A stretch of DNA of 64,000 bases from NCBI RefSeq assembly GCF_009176705.1, contig NZ_AP021846.1, positions 1,644,001 to 1,708,000 on the forward strand, in the 5' to 3' direction. This DNA is from Pseudoalteromonas sp. A25 (GTDB taxonomy: Bacteria; Pseudomonadota; Gammaproteobacteria; Enterobacterales; Alteromonadaceae). Shown here piece after piece: positions 46,849-59,005 of this stretch. The position numbers and the translations under genes are program-made. Under the pieces are notes generated by a model that saw only the letters and a program-made list of their open reading frames with translations, was not told where the DNA came from and did no database searches. Numbering within the stretch: position 1 is the first letter of the stretch; the number at the start of each line of letters is the position of its first letter.

Positions 46849-47730
46849 ATGGATAGATGGACTGGCATTGATGAGTTTGTTGCCGTTGCAACGCTTGGCT
46901 CATTCACGCTTGCTGCAAAGCGCTTAAATACATCAGTGGCACAAGTGAGCCGACGAGTTAAAGAGTTAGAGAGTCAATTGGACCACCAGTTGCTAACACG
47001 CACGACGCGGACTTTAACGCTCACACAAGAAGGCCAAGTGTTTTTAACACACGCACAGCACTTACAACATGCATATGATGATGCAACTTTGGCATTACGA
47101 CAAAGAGATCAGCAACCATCGGGCGTTTTAAAGCTGACAGCACCAGTAATGTATGGTGAGCACTACATTATGCCTTTAGTGCATGATTTTATGGCGCAGT
47201 ATCCTAAAGTGACGGTAGACATGCTGTTGACTAATGAGCAGTTGGATATTGTGTCTATGGGGATAGATGTAGCTATTCGTTTGGGAAACCTTAAAAGCTC
47301 CACATTAAAAGCGCGTAGGTTAACATGGCGAAATACCTTGGTTTGCGCTGCACCGAGCTATATTGAAAAGTTTGGACAACCACATACTTTGGGTGAGTTG
47401 TCGCAACATAACTGTTTAATAGGTAATAGTAGAACTTGGCGCTTTAGGGACAAGGGGGTTGAGCGTAATGTTACGGTGTATGGCAACCTAACTTGTAATA
47501 GTGGCTGGGCTCTATTAGATGCTGCAAGCAAAGGGTTTGGTTTGGTGCAGTTGCCACATTACTATGTACATCAAGCACTTGATAGCGGTAAGTTAGTTGA
47601 AGTCTTACCAAATTTTAAGCCTGAACGGGAAGGAGTCTGGGCGTTGTATCCACCCAGACAATACGTCCCTACGAGTTTGCGCCTGCTATTAGACCACTTG
47701 GTTTGTCAGTTTGATCCGACGGCTGCATAG
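46849..47730 (+). CDS. LysR-family transcriptional regulator, divergent from adhC-fghA
   Basis: 293 residues from the ATG at 46849 (MDRWTGIDEFVAVATLG); an ORF extension upstream overlaps the promoter region. The N-terminal winged HTH is SFTLAAKRLNTSVAQVSRRV with LTRTTRTLTLTQEG, and the effector domain follows from about residue 90 (GVLKLTAPVMYGEHYIMPLV). This CrgA-like branch is often found divergent from adhC in Pseudoalteromonas, Vibrio and Shewanella, and is likely to respond to formaldehyde adducts. The last 62 bases overlap the 3' end of the convergent sulP gene. Confidence 0.88.
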   Translation: MDRWTGIDEFVAVATLGSFTLAAKRLNTSVAQVSRRVKELESQLDHQLLTRTTRTLTLTQEGQVFLTHAQHLQHAYDDATLALRQRDQQPSGVLKLTAPVMYGEHYIMPLVHDFMAQYPKVTVDMLLTNEQLDIVSMGIDVAIRLGNLKSSTLKARRLTWRNTLVCAAPSYIEKFGQPHTLGELSQHNCLIGNSRTWRFRDKGVERNVTVYGNLTCNSGWALLDAASKGFGLVQLPHYYVHQALDSGKLVEVLPNFKPEREGVWALYPPRQYVPTSLRLLLDHLVCQFDPTAA

Positions 47731-49363
47731 ACTCTAAGGCAAGGTTGAGCGCCTGCTCTCTACTTTTGCAAAATGCATTAATACCCAATCGCTCTCTGAT
47801 ATTAAAGCGATGCAGCTGTTCGCTCGTTTCTTTGTTAGGTGAGTAGATAAATACTTCGCAGTTTGCATCTAGGGCGTCGATAATAGCATTTTCCAACGCC
47901 AAGCTGACGGTGACGTCAAGCATTGCGACATCACTTAAATCAAGCACCATGGCTTTGTATTTGGCGATATCACGGTGCTGGCGCGCAATGGCTTTAGAGA
48001 CGCTGAATATCATGGGTCCAGACAGATAGAAATAGAGTAACTGACCTTTTGCTTGATTGAACAGATCACGCTCTACTTCACTCATGGGAACATCATCGTC
48101 ACTATCACTGATCGCTTTTACTTGCTCAGCTTGAACTTGGCTTAAACGCTCAATCACGATGATATTTGAAATAAACACACCTAGACCTACTGCTACCATT
48201 AAATCCACAAATACAGTGAGTAGCATCACGCCATACATAATGGCCATTTGCATTAGGCTGAGTTTGTGAGCGCGTTGAATAAAGCTCCAGTCCAGTATAT
48301 TGAAGCCAACATAGACGGCAATACCTGCAAGCACTGCCATTGGAATAGGTTCAGTTAAGCTGCCAGCAACAAAGACGACCGCCATTAAGATAAGTGCGCG
48401 AATAATACCAGCGGCAGGGGAGCGAGCACCGACCTGAATATTCACAACCGTGCCCATGGTAGCTCCAGCTCCAGGAAGGGCACCAAATAGGCCTGAGATC
48501 ATATTTGCTATGCCTTGGCCACGCAGCTCTCTGTCTGAATTATGTTCGGTACGTGTTAAGCTGTCGCCAATAACCGCTGTTAACAAAGTATCGATACAGC
48601 CAAGCGTCCCTAAAATCAACGCGTCAATAACCATTTCAGTAAAGACTTCCCCCCCAAACGTTGGCCATACAATATCGGGTAAACCGCTGGGAATTTCGCC
48701 TATTCTACGAATGCTATCAGTATCAAAAAAGACAATAGAAAACAGTGTGATGCTAACAAGCGCAACCAATTGCGCAGGGACATACTGACGATACTTTTGG
48801 GGTAGATAAAAAAGAATGCCTAAAGTCAGAATACCTAGCAGGAGTTCAGAAAAATGTAAATTCATCACCAGTTCGGGCAATGCCGACAATGTGCCAATAA
48901 CTCCACCAGCCGGGGCTTTGTGACCTAATAGCGGTGCTATTTGCAAAATAATCAAAATAACACCAATACCAGACATAAAGCCTGATATGACGCTGTATGG
49001 CATTAAAGTGACGTATTTTCCTAACTTTAGGGTGCCGAGTAATATCTGAAATGCACCTGCCATCATGACTACGGTAAAACCCATGGCCATGCCAGTTTCA
49101 GGGTACTTTGCCATCATGGTGGTCAATACTGCGGTCATAATAACCGTCATCGGACCTGTTGGTTCAGAAATCAAAGAGGTGGAGCCGCCAAATAGAGCAG
49201 CGAAAAGGCCTACAAGTATTGCACCCCACATACCGGCTTCAGCACCAGCACCAGAGGCAACACCAAAAGCGAGAGCGAGCGGTAGAGAAATGATTGCTGT
49301 AGTCACTCCTCCAAATAAATCGCCCTTAAAATTCATGTGCTTAAATCGAGATAAAGACAACAT
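47669..49363 (-). CDS. SulP-family anion transporter with STAS domain
   Basis: 564 residues from the ATG at 49363, preceded by GGAAG; an ORF extension of ten codons lacks this. About ten to twelve membrane helices with the SulP patterns GDLFGGVTTAIISLPLALAFG, STSLISEPTGPMTVI and GALPGAGATMGTVVNI precede a C-terminal STAS domain from about residue 440 (DIAKYKAMVLDLSDVAMLDV). SulP proteins carry sulfate, bicarbonate or dicarboxylates; no carbonic anhydrase or sulfur gene is adjacent, so the substrate stays open. The 3' end overlaps convergent lysR by 62 bases. Confidence 0.88.
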   Translation of the reverse strand: MLSLSRFKHMNFKGDLFGGVTTAIISLPLALAFGVASGAGAEAGMWGAILVGLFAALFGGSTSLISEPTGPMTVIMTAVLTTMMAKYPETGMAMGFTVVMMAGAFQILLGTLKLGKYVTLMPYSVISGFMSGIGVILIILQIAPLLGHKAPAGGVIGTLSALPELVMNLHFSELLLGILTLGILFYLPQKYRQYVPAQLVALVSITLFSIVFFDTDSIRRIGEIPSGLPDIVWPTFGGEVFTEMVIDALILGTLGCIDTLLTAVIGDSLTRTEHNSDRELRGQGIANMISGLFGALPGAGATMGTVVNIQVGARSPAAGIIRALILMAVVFVAGSLTEPIPMAVLAGIAVYVGFNILDWSFIQRAHKLSLMQMAIMYGVMLLTVFVDLMVAVGLGVFISNIIVIERLSQVQAEQVKAISDSDDDVPMSEVERDLFNQAKGQLLYFYLSGPMIFSVSKAIARQHRDIAKYKAMVLDLSDVAMLDVTVSLALENAIIDALDANCEVFIYSPNKETSEQLHRFNIRERLGINAFCKSREQALNLALESMQPSDQTDKPSGLIAGANS

Positions 49364-49519
49364 AAAACTTCCATGCCGCGAGATTGCCCGCATTTTACAC
49401 GAAATATTGAATTTAACTATCGGATATTCAATATTTTTTTACAATTTGGCGCATACCCATTGAAGGGTAATTCGTGTTAGTATTCGCAACATTAACTACA
49501 CATATAATCAAAAGTAAAT

Positions 49520-50728
49520 ATGTTTCAGCCAGTTAGCCTGTTTGTCGGTTTACGATACGCCAAAGCCGCCAAAGGTAACGCGTTTATTTCTTTTATCTCA
49601 TTTTTTTCGATTGCTGGTATCGCGCTTGGCTTAATGTCTTTGATTACGGTTAGCTCTGTAATGAATGGCTTTGAGCAGTCACTCAAAACAGCAATGCTTG
49701 ATCTCATCCCGCATGTTCAGCTAACACCATTATCGAGCTCTGAAAATAGCGCTAAAACAATCGAGCACCTTACTAACAGTAAAGAGGTAAAACGCCTTCA
49801 GCCATATTTGACTTCTGATGTCATCTTACAAACCAATAAAGAGTTGTTAGGGGTTAGATTACAAGGCGTTTTTGCAGGATATACAAATCCGATAGAACAG
49901 CACATATATAGCGGCAGTAGTGCGCGTTTGTCTGATAGTAAATATCAGTTAATGATTAGCCGTTACTTATCGAGCAAACTCGGTGTTGGAATTGGTGATG
50001 AAATACGCGTCATAATGCCTGATGTAACAAGCTATACGCCTTTAGGTCGAGTACCAATGCAGCGACTTTTTTCTGTTGCAGCGATTTATGATTCAAGCAG
50101 TGAAGCGGATACATCTTTGGCGTTTGCTGATGGAAAAAGCTTAGCGAGGCTAATGCGCAAAACAGACCGAGCATCACACGATGTCAGTATTACCTTGCAT
50201 GATGCTTTTGCTTTAGATGAATTCTATGCAGCTAATCCTCAGTTAGAGCATGACTTTGCGGTGGATGATTGGCAATCCCAACAAGGCACATTGTTTGCCG
50301 CGGTTGCAATGGAAAAGCGGATCATGTCTTTGCTTTTAGGGCTAATAGTGATTGTCGCTGTATTTAATATTTTATCTGCGTTGTCGATGATGGTGAGTGA
50401 AAAGCAAGGGGAAGTTGCTATTTTGCAAACGCTTGGTTTTACACCACAAATGATAGGCCGGGTATTTATGGTTCAGGGTCTATATAACGGGTTTTTGGGA
50501 ACGGTAATAGGTGTTGCGCTAGGGATAGCGGTTGCCAATTATATTAATGAAATTTTGGCATTTAGTGGCTTGTCATTACTCGGTGGAGCGCGTTTGCCCG
50601 TTGTTTTTTCTCAATCTGGGCTTGTAACGATGGCACTGGTAAGCGTTTTATTGAGTTTTATCGCAACATTGTATCCCGCTAAAAAAGCTGCAAATGTGTT
50701 ACCTGCAGAGGTATTAAGGTATGAATAA
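49520..50728 (+). CDS. lolC: Lipoprotein-releasing ABC transporter permease LolC
   Basis: 402 residues, four membrane helices (one near the N-terminus, three at the C-terminus) and a large periplasmic domain between, the MacB-type fold. [25 protein letters not shown] N-terminus, [14 protein letters not shown], and [18 protein letters not shown] are typical of LolC/LolE. It extracts outer-membrane lipoproteins from the inner membrane and passes them to LolA. It overlaps lolD by eight bases. As first gene of the lolCDE operon it is named lolC by position. Confidence 0.93.
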   Translation: MFQPVSLFVGLRYAKAAKGNAFISFISFFSIAGIALGLMSLITVSSVMNGFEQSLKTAMLDLIPHVQLTPLSSSENSAKTIEHLTNSKEVKRLQPYLTSDVILQTNKELLGVRLQGVFAGYTNPIEQHIYSGSSARLSDSKYQLMISRYLSSKLGVGIGDEIRVIMPDVTSYTPLGRVPMQRLFSVAAIYDSSSEADTSLAFADGKSLARLMRKTDRASHDVSITLHDAFALDEFYAANPQLEHDFAVDDWQSQQGTLFAAVAMEKRIMSLLLGLIVIVAVFNILSALSMMVSEKQGEVAILQTLGFTPQMIGRVFMVQGLYNGFLGTVIGVALGIAVANYINEILAFSGLSLLGGARLPVVFSQSGLVTMALVSVLLSFIATLYPAKKAANVLPAEVLRYE

Positions 50729-51410
50729 TTTAGTTATTGACTGTCAAGATTTAGGTAAATCTTATCAAGACGGTAAAGCGCAAGTCGAAGTTTTAAAAGG
50801 TGTTGACCTACAAGTTCGACAGGGCGAGATGTTAGCGATAGTTGGCAGCTCTGGATCTGGTAAGAGTACGTTACTGCATATCTTAGGAACACTTGATAAG
50901 GCGTCATCTGGTCGCGTCACTATAAAGGGTGTTCAAGTGGGTAACTTATCGCGCGCTAAGCAAGCTGAATTTAGAAATCAACATATGGGTTTTATTTATC
51001 AATTTCACCATTTATTGATGGAGTTTACGGCCCTAGAAAACGTTGCTATGCCTTTGTTGATCAGAGGAATGAGTGTCAAGCAAGCTCAGCCTGAAGCGCT
51101 TGAAATGCTTAAAAAAGTAGGGCTCGAAAATCGAGCGACTCACAAACCCTCTGAATTATCAGGTGGAGAGCGCCAGCGTGTTGCAATAGCCAGAGCTTTG
51201 GTAACGAAACCATCTTTAGTACTAGCTGATGAGCCAACGGGAAATTTAGACAAGCACAACGCGATACGAATATATGAATTGTTAACGCAGCTTAATAAGC
51301 AGTTAAATACCAGCTTTGTAGTGGTAACACACGATTTAGAGTTGGCCGCAAAACTTGGTCGTAGTGTACAGCTTGATGATGGAGTGCTGGCTGAGGTTGA
51401 CCATGCTTAG
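50721..51410 (+). CDS. lolD: Lipoprotein-releasing ABC transporter ATPase
   Basis: 229 residues. Walker A is [11 protein letters not shown], the Q-loop region [18 protein letters not shown], the signature [15 protein letters not shown], Walker [13 protein letters not shown], and the H-loop VVTHDLE. The sequence is close to E. coli LolD (233). It powers LolC and LolE in lipoprotein release. It overlaps lolC at its start and lolE at its end, each by eight bases, so the three are translationally coupled. Confidence 0.96.
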   Translation: MNNLVIDCQDLGKSYQDGKAQVEVLKGVDLQVRQGEMLAIVGSSGSGKSTLLHILGTLDKASSGRVTIKGVQVGNLSRAKQAEFRNQHMGFIYQFHHLLMEFTALENVAMPLLIRGMSVKQAQPEALEMLKKVGLENRATHKPSELSGGERQRVAIARALVTKPSLVLADEPTGNLDKHNAIRIYELLTQLNKQLNTSFVVVTHDLELAAKLGRSVQLDDGVLAEVDHA

Positions 51411-52632
51411 TGCATTTTTAAGTAAACGATTTCGCCACACTAAGCATAAAACAGGGCTTATCAGTTTGCTGAGTAAGGCTTCAACACTGGGTGTTATGTT
51501 AGGTGTTACTGTCTTAATCATTTCGTTATCTGTGATTAATGGGTTTGAGCAACAGCTAGAAGAGCGGCTATTGTCTGTTGTTCCTCATGTCAGTTATCAA
51601 GCGCCCTATGAACCTATCGAGAATTGGCCTGAGAAAGTAGAAACGTTAAAAAGCAATGAAAATATTATTGCTGCTACGCCGGAAATAAACTTGACTGGTA
51701 TGGTGCAATTTAAAGGCAAACTGAAAGCAACTCAATTAAAAGGGGTGATCCCACGATTGCATCAAACTGTCTCTGGAGTAGGGAGTTATGTGCAAGGAAA
51801 GAATGTATCTCAGCTTGCGCCAAACGAAATAATTCTAGGTGCAAAAATTGCGCAGGCACTGGGTGTAGATGTAGGGGATAAAGTCAGTGTTTTAGTTGCA
51901 AACAAGCACTCCCAGAAGCCTTTGGCCGCGCCTAAGCGTATTTCACTTGTGCTAGTGGGGGTCATAAATATGGGCGGCCCAATTGATGAGACGCTTGCGC
52001 TTACTCATTTAGAGGCATTACAAAACGCTCTGGGACTTGATGTTGACCAAGTAACAGGGCTGCGAGCTAAAGTTGATAATGTGTTTAATGCGCATGATGT
52101 AGCAATGAGTGCTGGACAGTCACTTCCCGATCTTGTGTATGTAAGCAGTTGGTTTAGAACACAAGGAAGCCTTTATCAGGATATACAAATGGTTAGAACA
52201 ATTGTGTTTCTTGTCGTATTCCTTATTATCGCGGTGGCTAGTTTTAATATTGTTTCTTCAATGGTGATGGAAGTTAAAGAGAAACAAGCTGATATTGCTA
52301 TTTTAAAAACGATGGGTGCAAAAGATAGTACTATTTTTGCAACCTTTGCGTTGCAGGGGATAACGTATGCTGCGATCGGGTCTTTTATAGGCACTGTTGT
52401 TGGCGTGCTTTTAGCAATTAACTTACCAAATCTTTTCAATGCGATATTCAGTGAAACTGGTAACAACCCTCTTTCAGGCGTTTATTTTGTTGAGTTTTTA
52501 CCCTCGAAGCTCATTTGGTCGGATATTTTCATTACGCTATCAGTAACGCTATTGCTAGCGGTATTCGCCAGTGTATATCCAGCTTGGCAAGCAACGAAAA
52601 CAGACCCTGCACACGTACTTGGTAACACTTAA
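51403..52632 (+). CDS. lolE: Lipoprotein-releasing ABC transporter permease LolE
   Basis: 409 residues from the ATG at 51403, inside the last codons of lolD. Same architecture as lolC: a helix near the N-terminus ([20 protein letters not shown]), a periplasmic domain, then three helices ([60 protein letters not shown]). [20 protein letters not shown] is the conserved coupling-helix region. Heterodimer partner of LolC. Confidence 0.93.
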   Translation: MLSAFLSKRFRHTKHKTGLISLLSKASTLGVMLGVTVLIISLSVINGFEQQLEERLLSVVPHVSYQAPYEPIENWPEKVETLKSNENIIAATPEINLTGMVQFKGKLKATQLKGVIPRLHQTVSGVGSYVQGKNVSQLAPNEIILGAKIAQALGVDVGDKVSVLVANKHSQKPLAAPKRISLVLVGVINMGGPIDETLALTHLEALQNALGLDVDQVTGLRAKVDNVFNAHDVAMSAGQSLPDLVYVSSWFRTQGSLYQDIQMVRTIVFLVVFLIIAVASFNIVSSMVMEVKEKQADIAILKTMGAKDSTIFATFALQGITYAAIGSFIGTVVGVLLAINLPNLFNAIFSETGNNPLSGVYFVEFLPSKLIWSDIFITLSVTLLLAVFASVYPAWQATKTDPAHVLGNT

Positions 52633-52766
52633 CAATGTCTGAAAGCGAGTTTGAATAGTGGACTGAGTTAAATTACTCGGTGACTGTTTTGTGACAAGGG
52701 CTTGCAAGGGCGCGGTCAAACCCTTACATTACTGGCATTAAAATAAGCTTAATTAAGAAGTAGATT

Positions 52767-53198
52767 ATGAGCGAACAACAACAATTGACACCGCAACAAC
52801 GAGAAGAGCTTGAGAGACAGTGGCAAAAAGAGTGTTTTCAAAATGCCCAAAAGCACCTTGCAGAAAAAGGGATCATACCAAGCACTGTATTTGACAAAGA
52901 AAGCCGTTTTTTAGCACCGCTTTGTGCTGTTTGGAAAATAAAGGCACAATCAGGGAAATCTTATTGGGTAGTAACTGGGCGTTTACCAACAGATCATATG
53001 GAGATAAGTGGCGCTGCTACAGCGAGAGAAGCCATTAAGCATTTTTCATATCGTTGGCAGTTACGCGCAGACGAAATTTTAGCCGCAGGCGTTCAAGATG
53101 AAACCCAAGCAAAGTTTGCTAACTTGCTTGTCAACCGAGCCCACGGCTTATACGAAATAGCTGAAAAAGACGAATTATGGGTCAATGAAGCATCGTAA
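52767..53198 (+). CDS. DUF4826-family protein
   Basis: 143 residues, soluble and charged. WQKECFQNAQKHLAEKGIIP, then FLAPLCAVWKIKAQSGKSYWVVTGRLPTDH and AREAIKHFSYRWQLRA fit my recollection of the DUF4826 family of marine gammaproteobacteria. Function unknown. The coding region overlaps the convergent GNAT gene by 17 bases. Confidence 0.65.
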   Translation: MSEQQQLTPQQREELERQWQKECFQNAQKHLAEKGIIPSTVFDKESRFLAPLCAVWKIKAQSGKSYWVVTGRLPTDHMEISGAATAREAIKHFSYRWQLRADEILAAGVQDETQAKFANLLVNRAHGLYEIAEKDELWVNEAS

Positions 53199-53640
53199 AT
53201 GGCTCAGTTTTAAATGCGGAGATAGGGCATCTAAGCTTTTGTCTTGGAATGCCTGCCTCCATAAATACACAACCTTGTTTTAAAAAACCATTTTCCACAA
53301 AATTGGGTACTTCATCCAAAATACAATTGACGTATATATTATCTAATCCTTTATCGTTCGCCAGATAGACTAAGTAGTTTAAAAGTGACGCATAGGCATC
53401 TCTATTTCTGTGTGATTGGACAACCGCAATCCTGCTTATCAATCCATCAGGGCTCAGCCTTCCTGTCCCCACAGGTTCATCATCAGCGTCACAGATAATA
53501 ACGTGATCTGATTCAGCATCAAGCGCATCAAACTCCACCTCCTTGGGAATATGTAATTCGTAAACAAAAACACGCTCACGAATTTGTTTTAATTGTGCTT
53601 TTTTATGAAGCCAACTGACCTTGTCAACATGGTAACTCAT
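53182..53640 (-). CDS. GNAT-family N-acetyltransferase
   Basis: 152 residues. Short GNAT fold: IRERVFVYELHIPKEVEFDALD at the N-terminus, VGTGRLSPDGLISRIAVVQSHRNRDAYASL covering the acetyl-CoA loop region (the usual Q/RxxGxG/A pattern is degenerate here: QSHRNRDAY), and PNFVENGFLKQGCVFMEAGIPR near the end. It resembles ElaA-like acetyltransferases. Substrate unknown; the loose acetyl-CoA loop raises some doubt about activity. Confidence 0.7.
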   Translation of the reverse strand: MSYHVDKVSWLHKKAQLKQIRERVFVYELHIPKEVEFDALDAESDHVIICDADDEPVGTGRLSPDGLISRIAVVQSHRNRDAYASLLNYLVYLANDKGLDNIYVNCILDEVPNFVENGFLKQGCVFMEAGIPRQKLRCPISAFKTEPFTMLH

Positions 53641-53793
53641 GATTCCTCCACTTAATACTTAGCGTATCTGCGCAGGTTCCCAAGTCTTTAAGTGCTCCAG
53701 TGCGATTTTTATCAACGGTGCAAATGTTGCATTATTAACAAAATAAACCTAAAGTTACTTGGCAACGGTTTCAGTTAGAGCACCAAACACTTA

Positions 53794-54957
53794 CTACTCC
53801 AACTCATCGCCTTCTTGTAAGTAATACGTTCCCTCATTAATTAGTTTAGTAAAAACTTTCATAAATTCCATGCAATTTAGCGCGTTTTTAATTTGTGATA
53901 CTGTAAAGCAGCTTCTATCTGTTAATAACTTAACACCTGTCAGTGATGTTGCAGGTAGGCAATATGTTTCCCCGTTAATACTCAGTATTATGTGCTCTGG
54001 TGTGACCTGATAAACACTGCGAACACCTCCAGCTCTGACAACTGTGTCAGCAGGGTCTAAGTAATCAAATAAAGCGTCATGACTAAAAGGCTCATCTAAT
54101 GGCGCTAGGTCCATATCATGTTTAGGTTGGCTAATCATAGTGCCAAACCAATGTTTGAATACTTCTTTATTCTCAAGTAGGTCTTTCATTAAAGTTTGCA
54201 CAGAGTCAATCTCTGTATCACCGATTAACCCTACCGAGCTGATTTGGTCACAATCAGCGTCGCTGTAGCGCTTATTGCCTAATTCATTATCAATTAAGTA
54301 ATCAGCAAAACTTGATAGCAAATCTTTTTGATCCGGAGCTCTAAAGCCAACAGAATAATTAAGTGCATTTTCGACGGCGTAACCTTCGTGAGGACAACCC
54401 GGTGGAATGTAAAGTATATCGCCCGGCTCTAGTACTTCGTCTATTATCGCGTCAAATTGTTCAACTTGGAGCAAGCTTTTATTTTGTGCAAACTGTTTTA
54501 ACGAGGGGTTAGGCATGCCAACTCGCCAATGGCGCTTACCCTGTCCTTGAATAATGAACACATCATATTGGTCTAAATGGGGGCCTACGCCACCACCTGG
54601 GGTTGAATAGCTGACCATTAAGTCATCTATACGCCAGTTTGGAATAAAACGAAATGGCTCTATTAACATCGCTGAGCTTGGGTGCCAGTGGTCAACGGCT
54701 TGGACGAGTAGAGTGCTATTTGTATCGGTTAACAAAGTGAACTCTTCAAAAGGTCCATGATAAGCTTGCCAGTCGTTTTTGTGATTTGTGATCAAGCGCG
54801 ACTCAATCGCTTCTTCCATGGCTAGCCCTGCTAACTCTTCAGGCTCAATTGGGTCAACAAAGTGAGTGAATCCGCGTTTAATGAGTAGCGGCTGCTTTTG
54901 CCAATACTGTTTTAAAAACTGCGTCGTGGTTAAATCATTAATGGTTAACTGATACAT
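53794..54957 (-). CDS. roxA: 50S ribosomal protein L16 arginine hydroxylase (JmjC-type oxygenase)
   Basis: 387 residues. A JmjC/cupin-4 domain with iron ligands His127 and Asp129 (GPHLDQYDVFIIQGQGKRHW) and His190 (YIPPGCPHEGYAV) is followed by a C-terminal winged-helix-like dimerisation region. This matches YcfD/RoxA, a 2-oxoglutarate- and Fe(II)-dependent oxygenase that hydroxylates an arginine of ribosomal protein L16 in E. coli. It requires O2, so activity could vary with oxygen. It lies just downstream of purB on the same strand but behind the purB terminator. Confidence 0.92.
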   Translation of the reverse strand: MYQLTINDLTTTQFLKQYWQKQPLLIKRGFTHFVDPIEPEELAGLAMEEAIESRLITNHKNDWQAYHGPFEEFTLLTDTNSTLLVQAVDHWHPSSAMLIEPFRFIPNWRIDDLMVSYSTPGGGVGPHLDQYDVFIIQGQGKRHWRVGMPNPSLKQFAQNKSLLQVEQFDAIIDEVLEPGDILYIPPGCPHEGYAVENALNYSVGFRAPDQKDLLSSFADYLIDNELGNKRYSDADCDQISSVGLIGDTEIDSVQTLMKDLLENKEVFKHWFGTMISQPKHDMDLAPLDEPFSHDALFDYLDPADTVVRAGGVRSVYQVTPEHIILSINGETYCLPATSLTGVKLLTDRSCFTVSQIKNALNCMEFMKVFTKLINEGTYYLQEGDELE

Positions 54958-54972
54958 AAATTTTCCATAAAA

Positions 54973-55000
54973 AAAGCGAAAGAGAGTACTCTTTCGCTTT
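54973..55000 (-). terminator. Terminator of purB
   Basis: AAAGCGAAAGAG pairs with CTCTTTCGCTTT around AGTA; on the minus strand a run of seven T follows. It lies 22 bases beyond the purB stop. Confidence 0.88.
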
Positions 55001-55021
55001 ATAACTTAATTCTGGTAGAAG

Positions 55022-56428
<1,407 letters not shown>

Positions 56429-57031
56429 TTAAACTCTTTTTTGGGCTTCAGCGATGATTTTCTTTTTCCCAAAGAAAAACTGGCGGCGTTTTCCGCCAAG
56501 TTGTCGCCAAAGTACCGCGCTACGAATACCTGCAAGTAGTAACGCTCTAATTTTTTGCTGAGTTGCGGTTTGCTTCAGCAACTCAGGTTGTCCGAAGACT
56601 TGAATTTTTTGACCTAGCGGGCTGACAACTTCGCTATATATGTCTGCAAAAGCGGCTACAATAGTGCTGTCAGTGACATCAAAGTGCTGCAACTGACGCT
56701 CTACGTCTTTTAATCGTCTAGCTAGTTCATCAAGCGCTTGTTTATTATTCATTAAGGCGCGCTCCAGTTGCATCAGGCTACCAACATATTTAACCATTTC
56801 GACGTCTTTATCACCCTGTGGTGAAAGCTGTGCAATCAGGATGCGGTAACCGGATTTCAGAGCAAAAGAGTCTGAATAGACATCTTCTGGTTTAGCTGGA
56901 CTTAAGTTGACGATACTATGTAAAAAGCTTTCTACTTCCCGCTCATTAAATTGACCATATTTCGCTGTTTTTTGTACCAGCTTTGTTATCTGACACATTG
57001 CAGCTAACGGCATTACGTAGTTTGCAGACAT
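56429..57031 (-). CDS. hflD: HflD-family high-frequency lysogenization protein
   Basis: 200 residues, predominantly helical (LAAMCQITKLVQKTAKYGQF, LMQLERALMNNKQALDELAR, LLLAGIRSAVLWRQLGGKRR). Length and position between mnmA and purB match E. coli HflD (YcfC), a peripheral membrane protein that affects lambda CII and whose native role is unclear. Its ATG shares its A with the last base of the mnmA stop codon at 57031. Confidence 0.92.
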   Translation of the reverse strand: MSANYVMPLAAMCQITKLVQKTAKYGQFNEREVESFLHSIVNLSPAKPEDVYSDSFALKSGYRILIAQLSPQGDKDVEMVKYVGSLMQLERALMNNKQALDELARRLKDVERQLQHFDVTDSTIVAAFADIYSEVVSPLGQKIQVFGQPELLKQTATQQKIRALLLAGIRSAVLWRQLGGKRRQFFFGKKKIIAEAQKRV

Positions 57032-58131
57032 TATTTAATCACCGAGTCGATAATGCCACCACCTAAGCACACCTCGTTTGCATAGAAAACAGCTGATTGG
57101 CCTGGAGTAACCGCTTTTTGCGGCTCATCGAATAATACCCGTGCCATACCATCTTCGCCAACAAGTAAGGTACATGGTATGTCGGTTTGGCGATAACGAG
57201 TTTTAACTGTGCAACGAGTGGTGCCTTTTGGACCTTGTCTGTCTACCCAATGTAACTGGTTAGCATTTAAGCCATTGCTGAATAGGCGAGGGTGATCTTT
57301 ACCTTGCCCTACCACTAAGACATTTCTTGCGATATCTTTATCAACCACATACCAAGGCTCACCGTTGCCTTCTTTCATGCCACCAATTAACAGACCTTTG
57401 CGTTGGCCAAGTGTGTGATACATTAACCCTTCATGCTCGCCTACTTCGTTACCATCCGTGTCTTCGATTTTGCCTGGCTGAGCGGGTAAAAACTTTTGCA
57501 AAAAGTCTTTAAACTTGCGCTCACCAATAAAGCAGATACCGGTGCTGTCTTTTTTGTCGTGAGTAACTAAGTTTTGTTCTTCTGCGATGCGGCGAACTTC
57601 TGGTTTGGCAATGTCACCAACAGGGAAAAGAGTTTGCGCAATATGTTCATGGCTTAATGTGTAAAGAAAATAACTTTGATCTTTGTTGTCATCAAGGCCT
57701 CGGCACATAACAAACTTATCATCACGCTCTTCACGACGGACATAGTGGCCAGTGGCAATGTAATCAGCACCGAGTGCTTGTGCTGCAAATTCTAAGAATG
57801 CTTTGAACTTTATTTCTTTGTTGCACATGATATCTGGGTTGGGAGTACGACCGGCCTTATACTCCGCTAGGAAATATTCAAAAACGTTATCCCAATATTC
57901 AGCTGCAAAGTTTACTGTATGAAGTTCAATACCCAACTTGTCACAAACTGCTTGCGCATCTTTTAAATCTTCAGCGGCAGCACAATATTCATCATTGTCG
58001 TCTTCTTCCCAGTTTTTCATGAACAAGCCTTCTACTTGATAGCCTTGCTCTTTCAATAAGTACGCAGAAACTGAAGAATCTACACCGCCGGACATGCCAA
58101 CGATGACTTTGATGTGACTATTATCGCTCAT
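57031..58131 (-). CDS. mnmA: tRNA 2-thiouridine(34) synthase
   Basis: 366 residues (E. coli 368). The PP-loop motif is [13 protein letters not shown] near residues 11-23; the catalytic cysteines are Cys103 ([12 protein letters not shown]) and Cys200 ([12 protein letters not shown]); the tRNA-binding [13 protein letters not shown] is conserved. It places sulfur on U34 of Lys, Glu and Gln tRNAs, using sulfur from the Tus relay. First gene of the mnmA-hflD-purB set. Confidence 0.97.
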   Translation of the reverse strand: MSDNSHIKVIVGMSGGVDSSVSAYLLKEQGYQVEGLFMKNWEEDDNDEYCAAAEDLKDAQAVCDKLGIELHTVNFAAEYWDNVFEYFLAEYKAGRTPNPDIMCNKEIKFKAFLEFAAQALGADYIATGHYVRREERDDKFVMCRGLDDNKDQSYFLYTLSHEHIAQTLFPVGDIAKPEVRRIAEEQNLVTHDKKDSTGICFIGERKFKDFLQKFLPAQPGKIEDTDGNEVGEHEGLMYHTLGQRKGLLIGGMKEGNGEPWYVVDKDIARNVLVVGQGKDHPRLFSNGLNANQLHWVDRQGPKGTTRCTVKTRYRQTDIPCTLLVGEDGMARVLFDEPQKAVTPGQSAVFYANEVCLGGGIIDSVIK

Positions 58132-58216
58132 AATGATTGCTGTAAATTTACCTGATTTGGAAAGGCCGTGATTATAGCACGCAAAAGCACCTGGCTAAAA
58201 GCCGATAAGACATTCA

Positions 58217-58855
58217 TTACGCACCAAGTACTTTATATTCGCCATTTTTTAATCCATGCAAAGAATATTTGCCAATTTGGGCGCGGATCAAGCGTAGGGT
58301 TGGATGCCCAACATGGGCCGTCATTCTTCTAACCTGACGATTTTTTCCTTCACTAATACTGATGCTTAACCATGTTGTTGGGATATTTGCACGCTCGCGA
58401 ATAGGGGGGGTGCGAGGCCAGATATCTGGCTCGGGTATGATTTCAACTTTAGCAGGGCGGGTCATACCATCTTTTAAATCAACGCCATTGCATAATGCTG
58501 CTATGGCCTCTTCAGATGGAATTCCTTCCACTTGGGCCCAGTAGGTTTTAACTGTATTTTTATTCGGATCCGTCAGTTTATGTTGCAGTTTTCCGCAATT
58601 GGTTAGTAATAGCAATCCTTCACTATCTCTATCAAGACGACCAGCAGCATATACGCCTTTTTCTTTAATATAGTCAGCTAATGTCTTGCGGTTTTGGTCA
58701 TCTGTGAACTGGCATAAAACATCAAAGGGTTTATTGAAAATTACTATTTTAACCTGTTCAACCGGAATTGCTTGTTTAACGACGCGTTTTTTTGCGAACC
58801 TGTTAGGTTTTTTGGGTTTGTTTTGATGGTTTTGTTTTGAGTTTACTCTATTCAT
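58217..58855 (-). CDS. rluE: 23S rRNA pseudouridine synthase RluE
   Basis: 212 residues. The RsuA/RluE catalytic motif is [19 protein letters not shown] with the catalytic Asp; [16 protein letters not shown] and [23 protein letters not shown] complete the fold. There is no N-terminal S4 domain, as in RluE, and the N-terminus is a basic tail ([20 protein letters not shown]). E. coli RluE modifies U2457 of 23S rRNA. Located beside mnmA, as in related genomes. Confidence 0.93.
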   Translation of the reverse strand: MNRVNSKQNHQNKPKKPNRFAKKRVVKQAIPVEQVKIVIFNKPFDVLCQFTDDQNRKTLADYIKEKGVYAAGRLDRDSEGLLLLTNCGKLQHKLTDPNKNTVKTYWAQVEGIPSEEAIAALCNGVDLKDGMTRPAKVEIIPEPDIWPRTPPIRERANIPTTWLSISISEGKNRQVRRMTAHVGHPTLRLIRAQIGKYSLHGLKNGEYKVLGA

Positions 58856-59005
58856 CTTTGCACCAGATAATCACATCAAGGGTCATTGTAACATTGCTAT
58901 GTCAAATACAAAAAATACCGGTTTGTCGGTCGGTTTTAACGTGACAAATACGTTTTATATTACTAACTTAAGTGTAGTGATGTTATACAAACCTAAACGG
59001 ATATT

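Noticed and set aside
53182..53198. 17-bp convergent overlap of the DUF4826 and GNAT genes as a finding
   Set aside because: Short tail-to-tail overlaps are common; the 62-bp lysR/sulP one is the more notable case.
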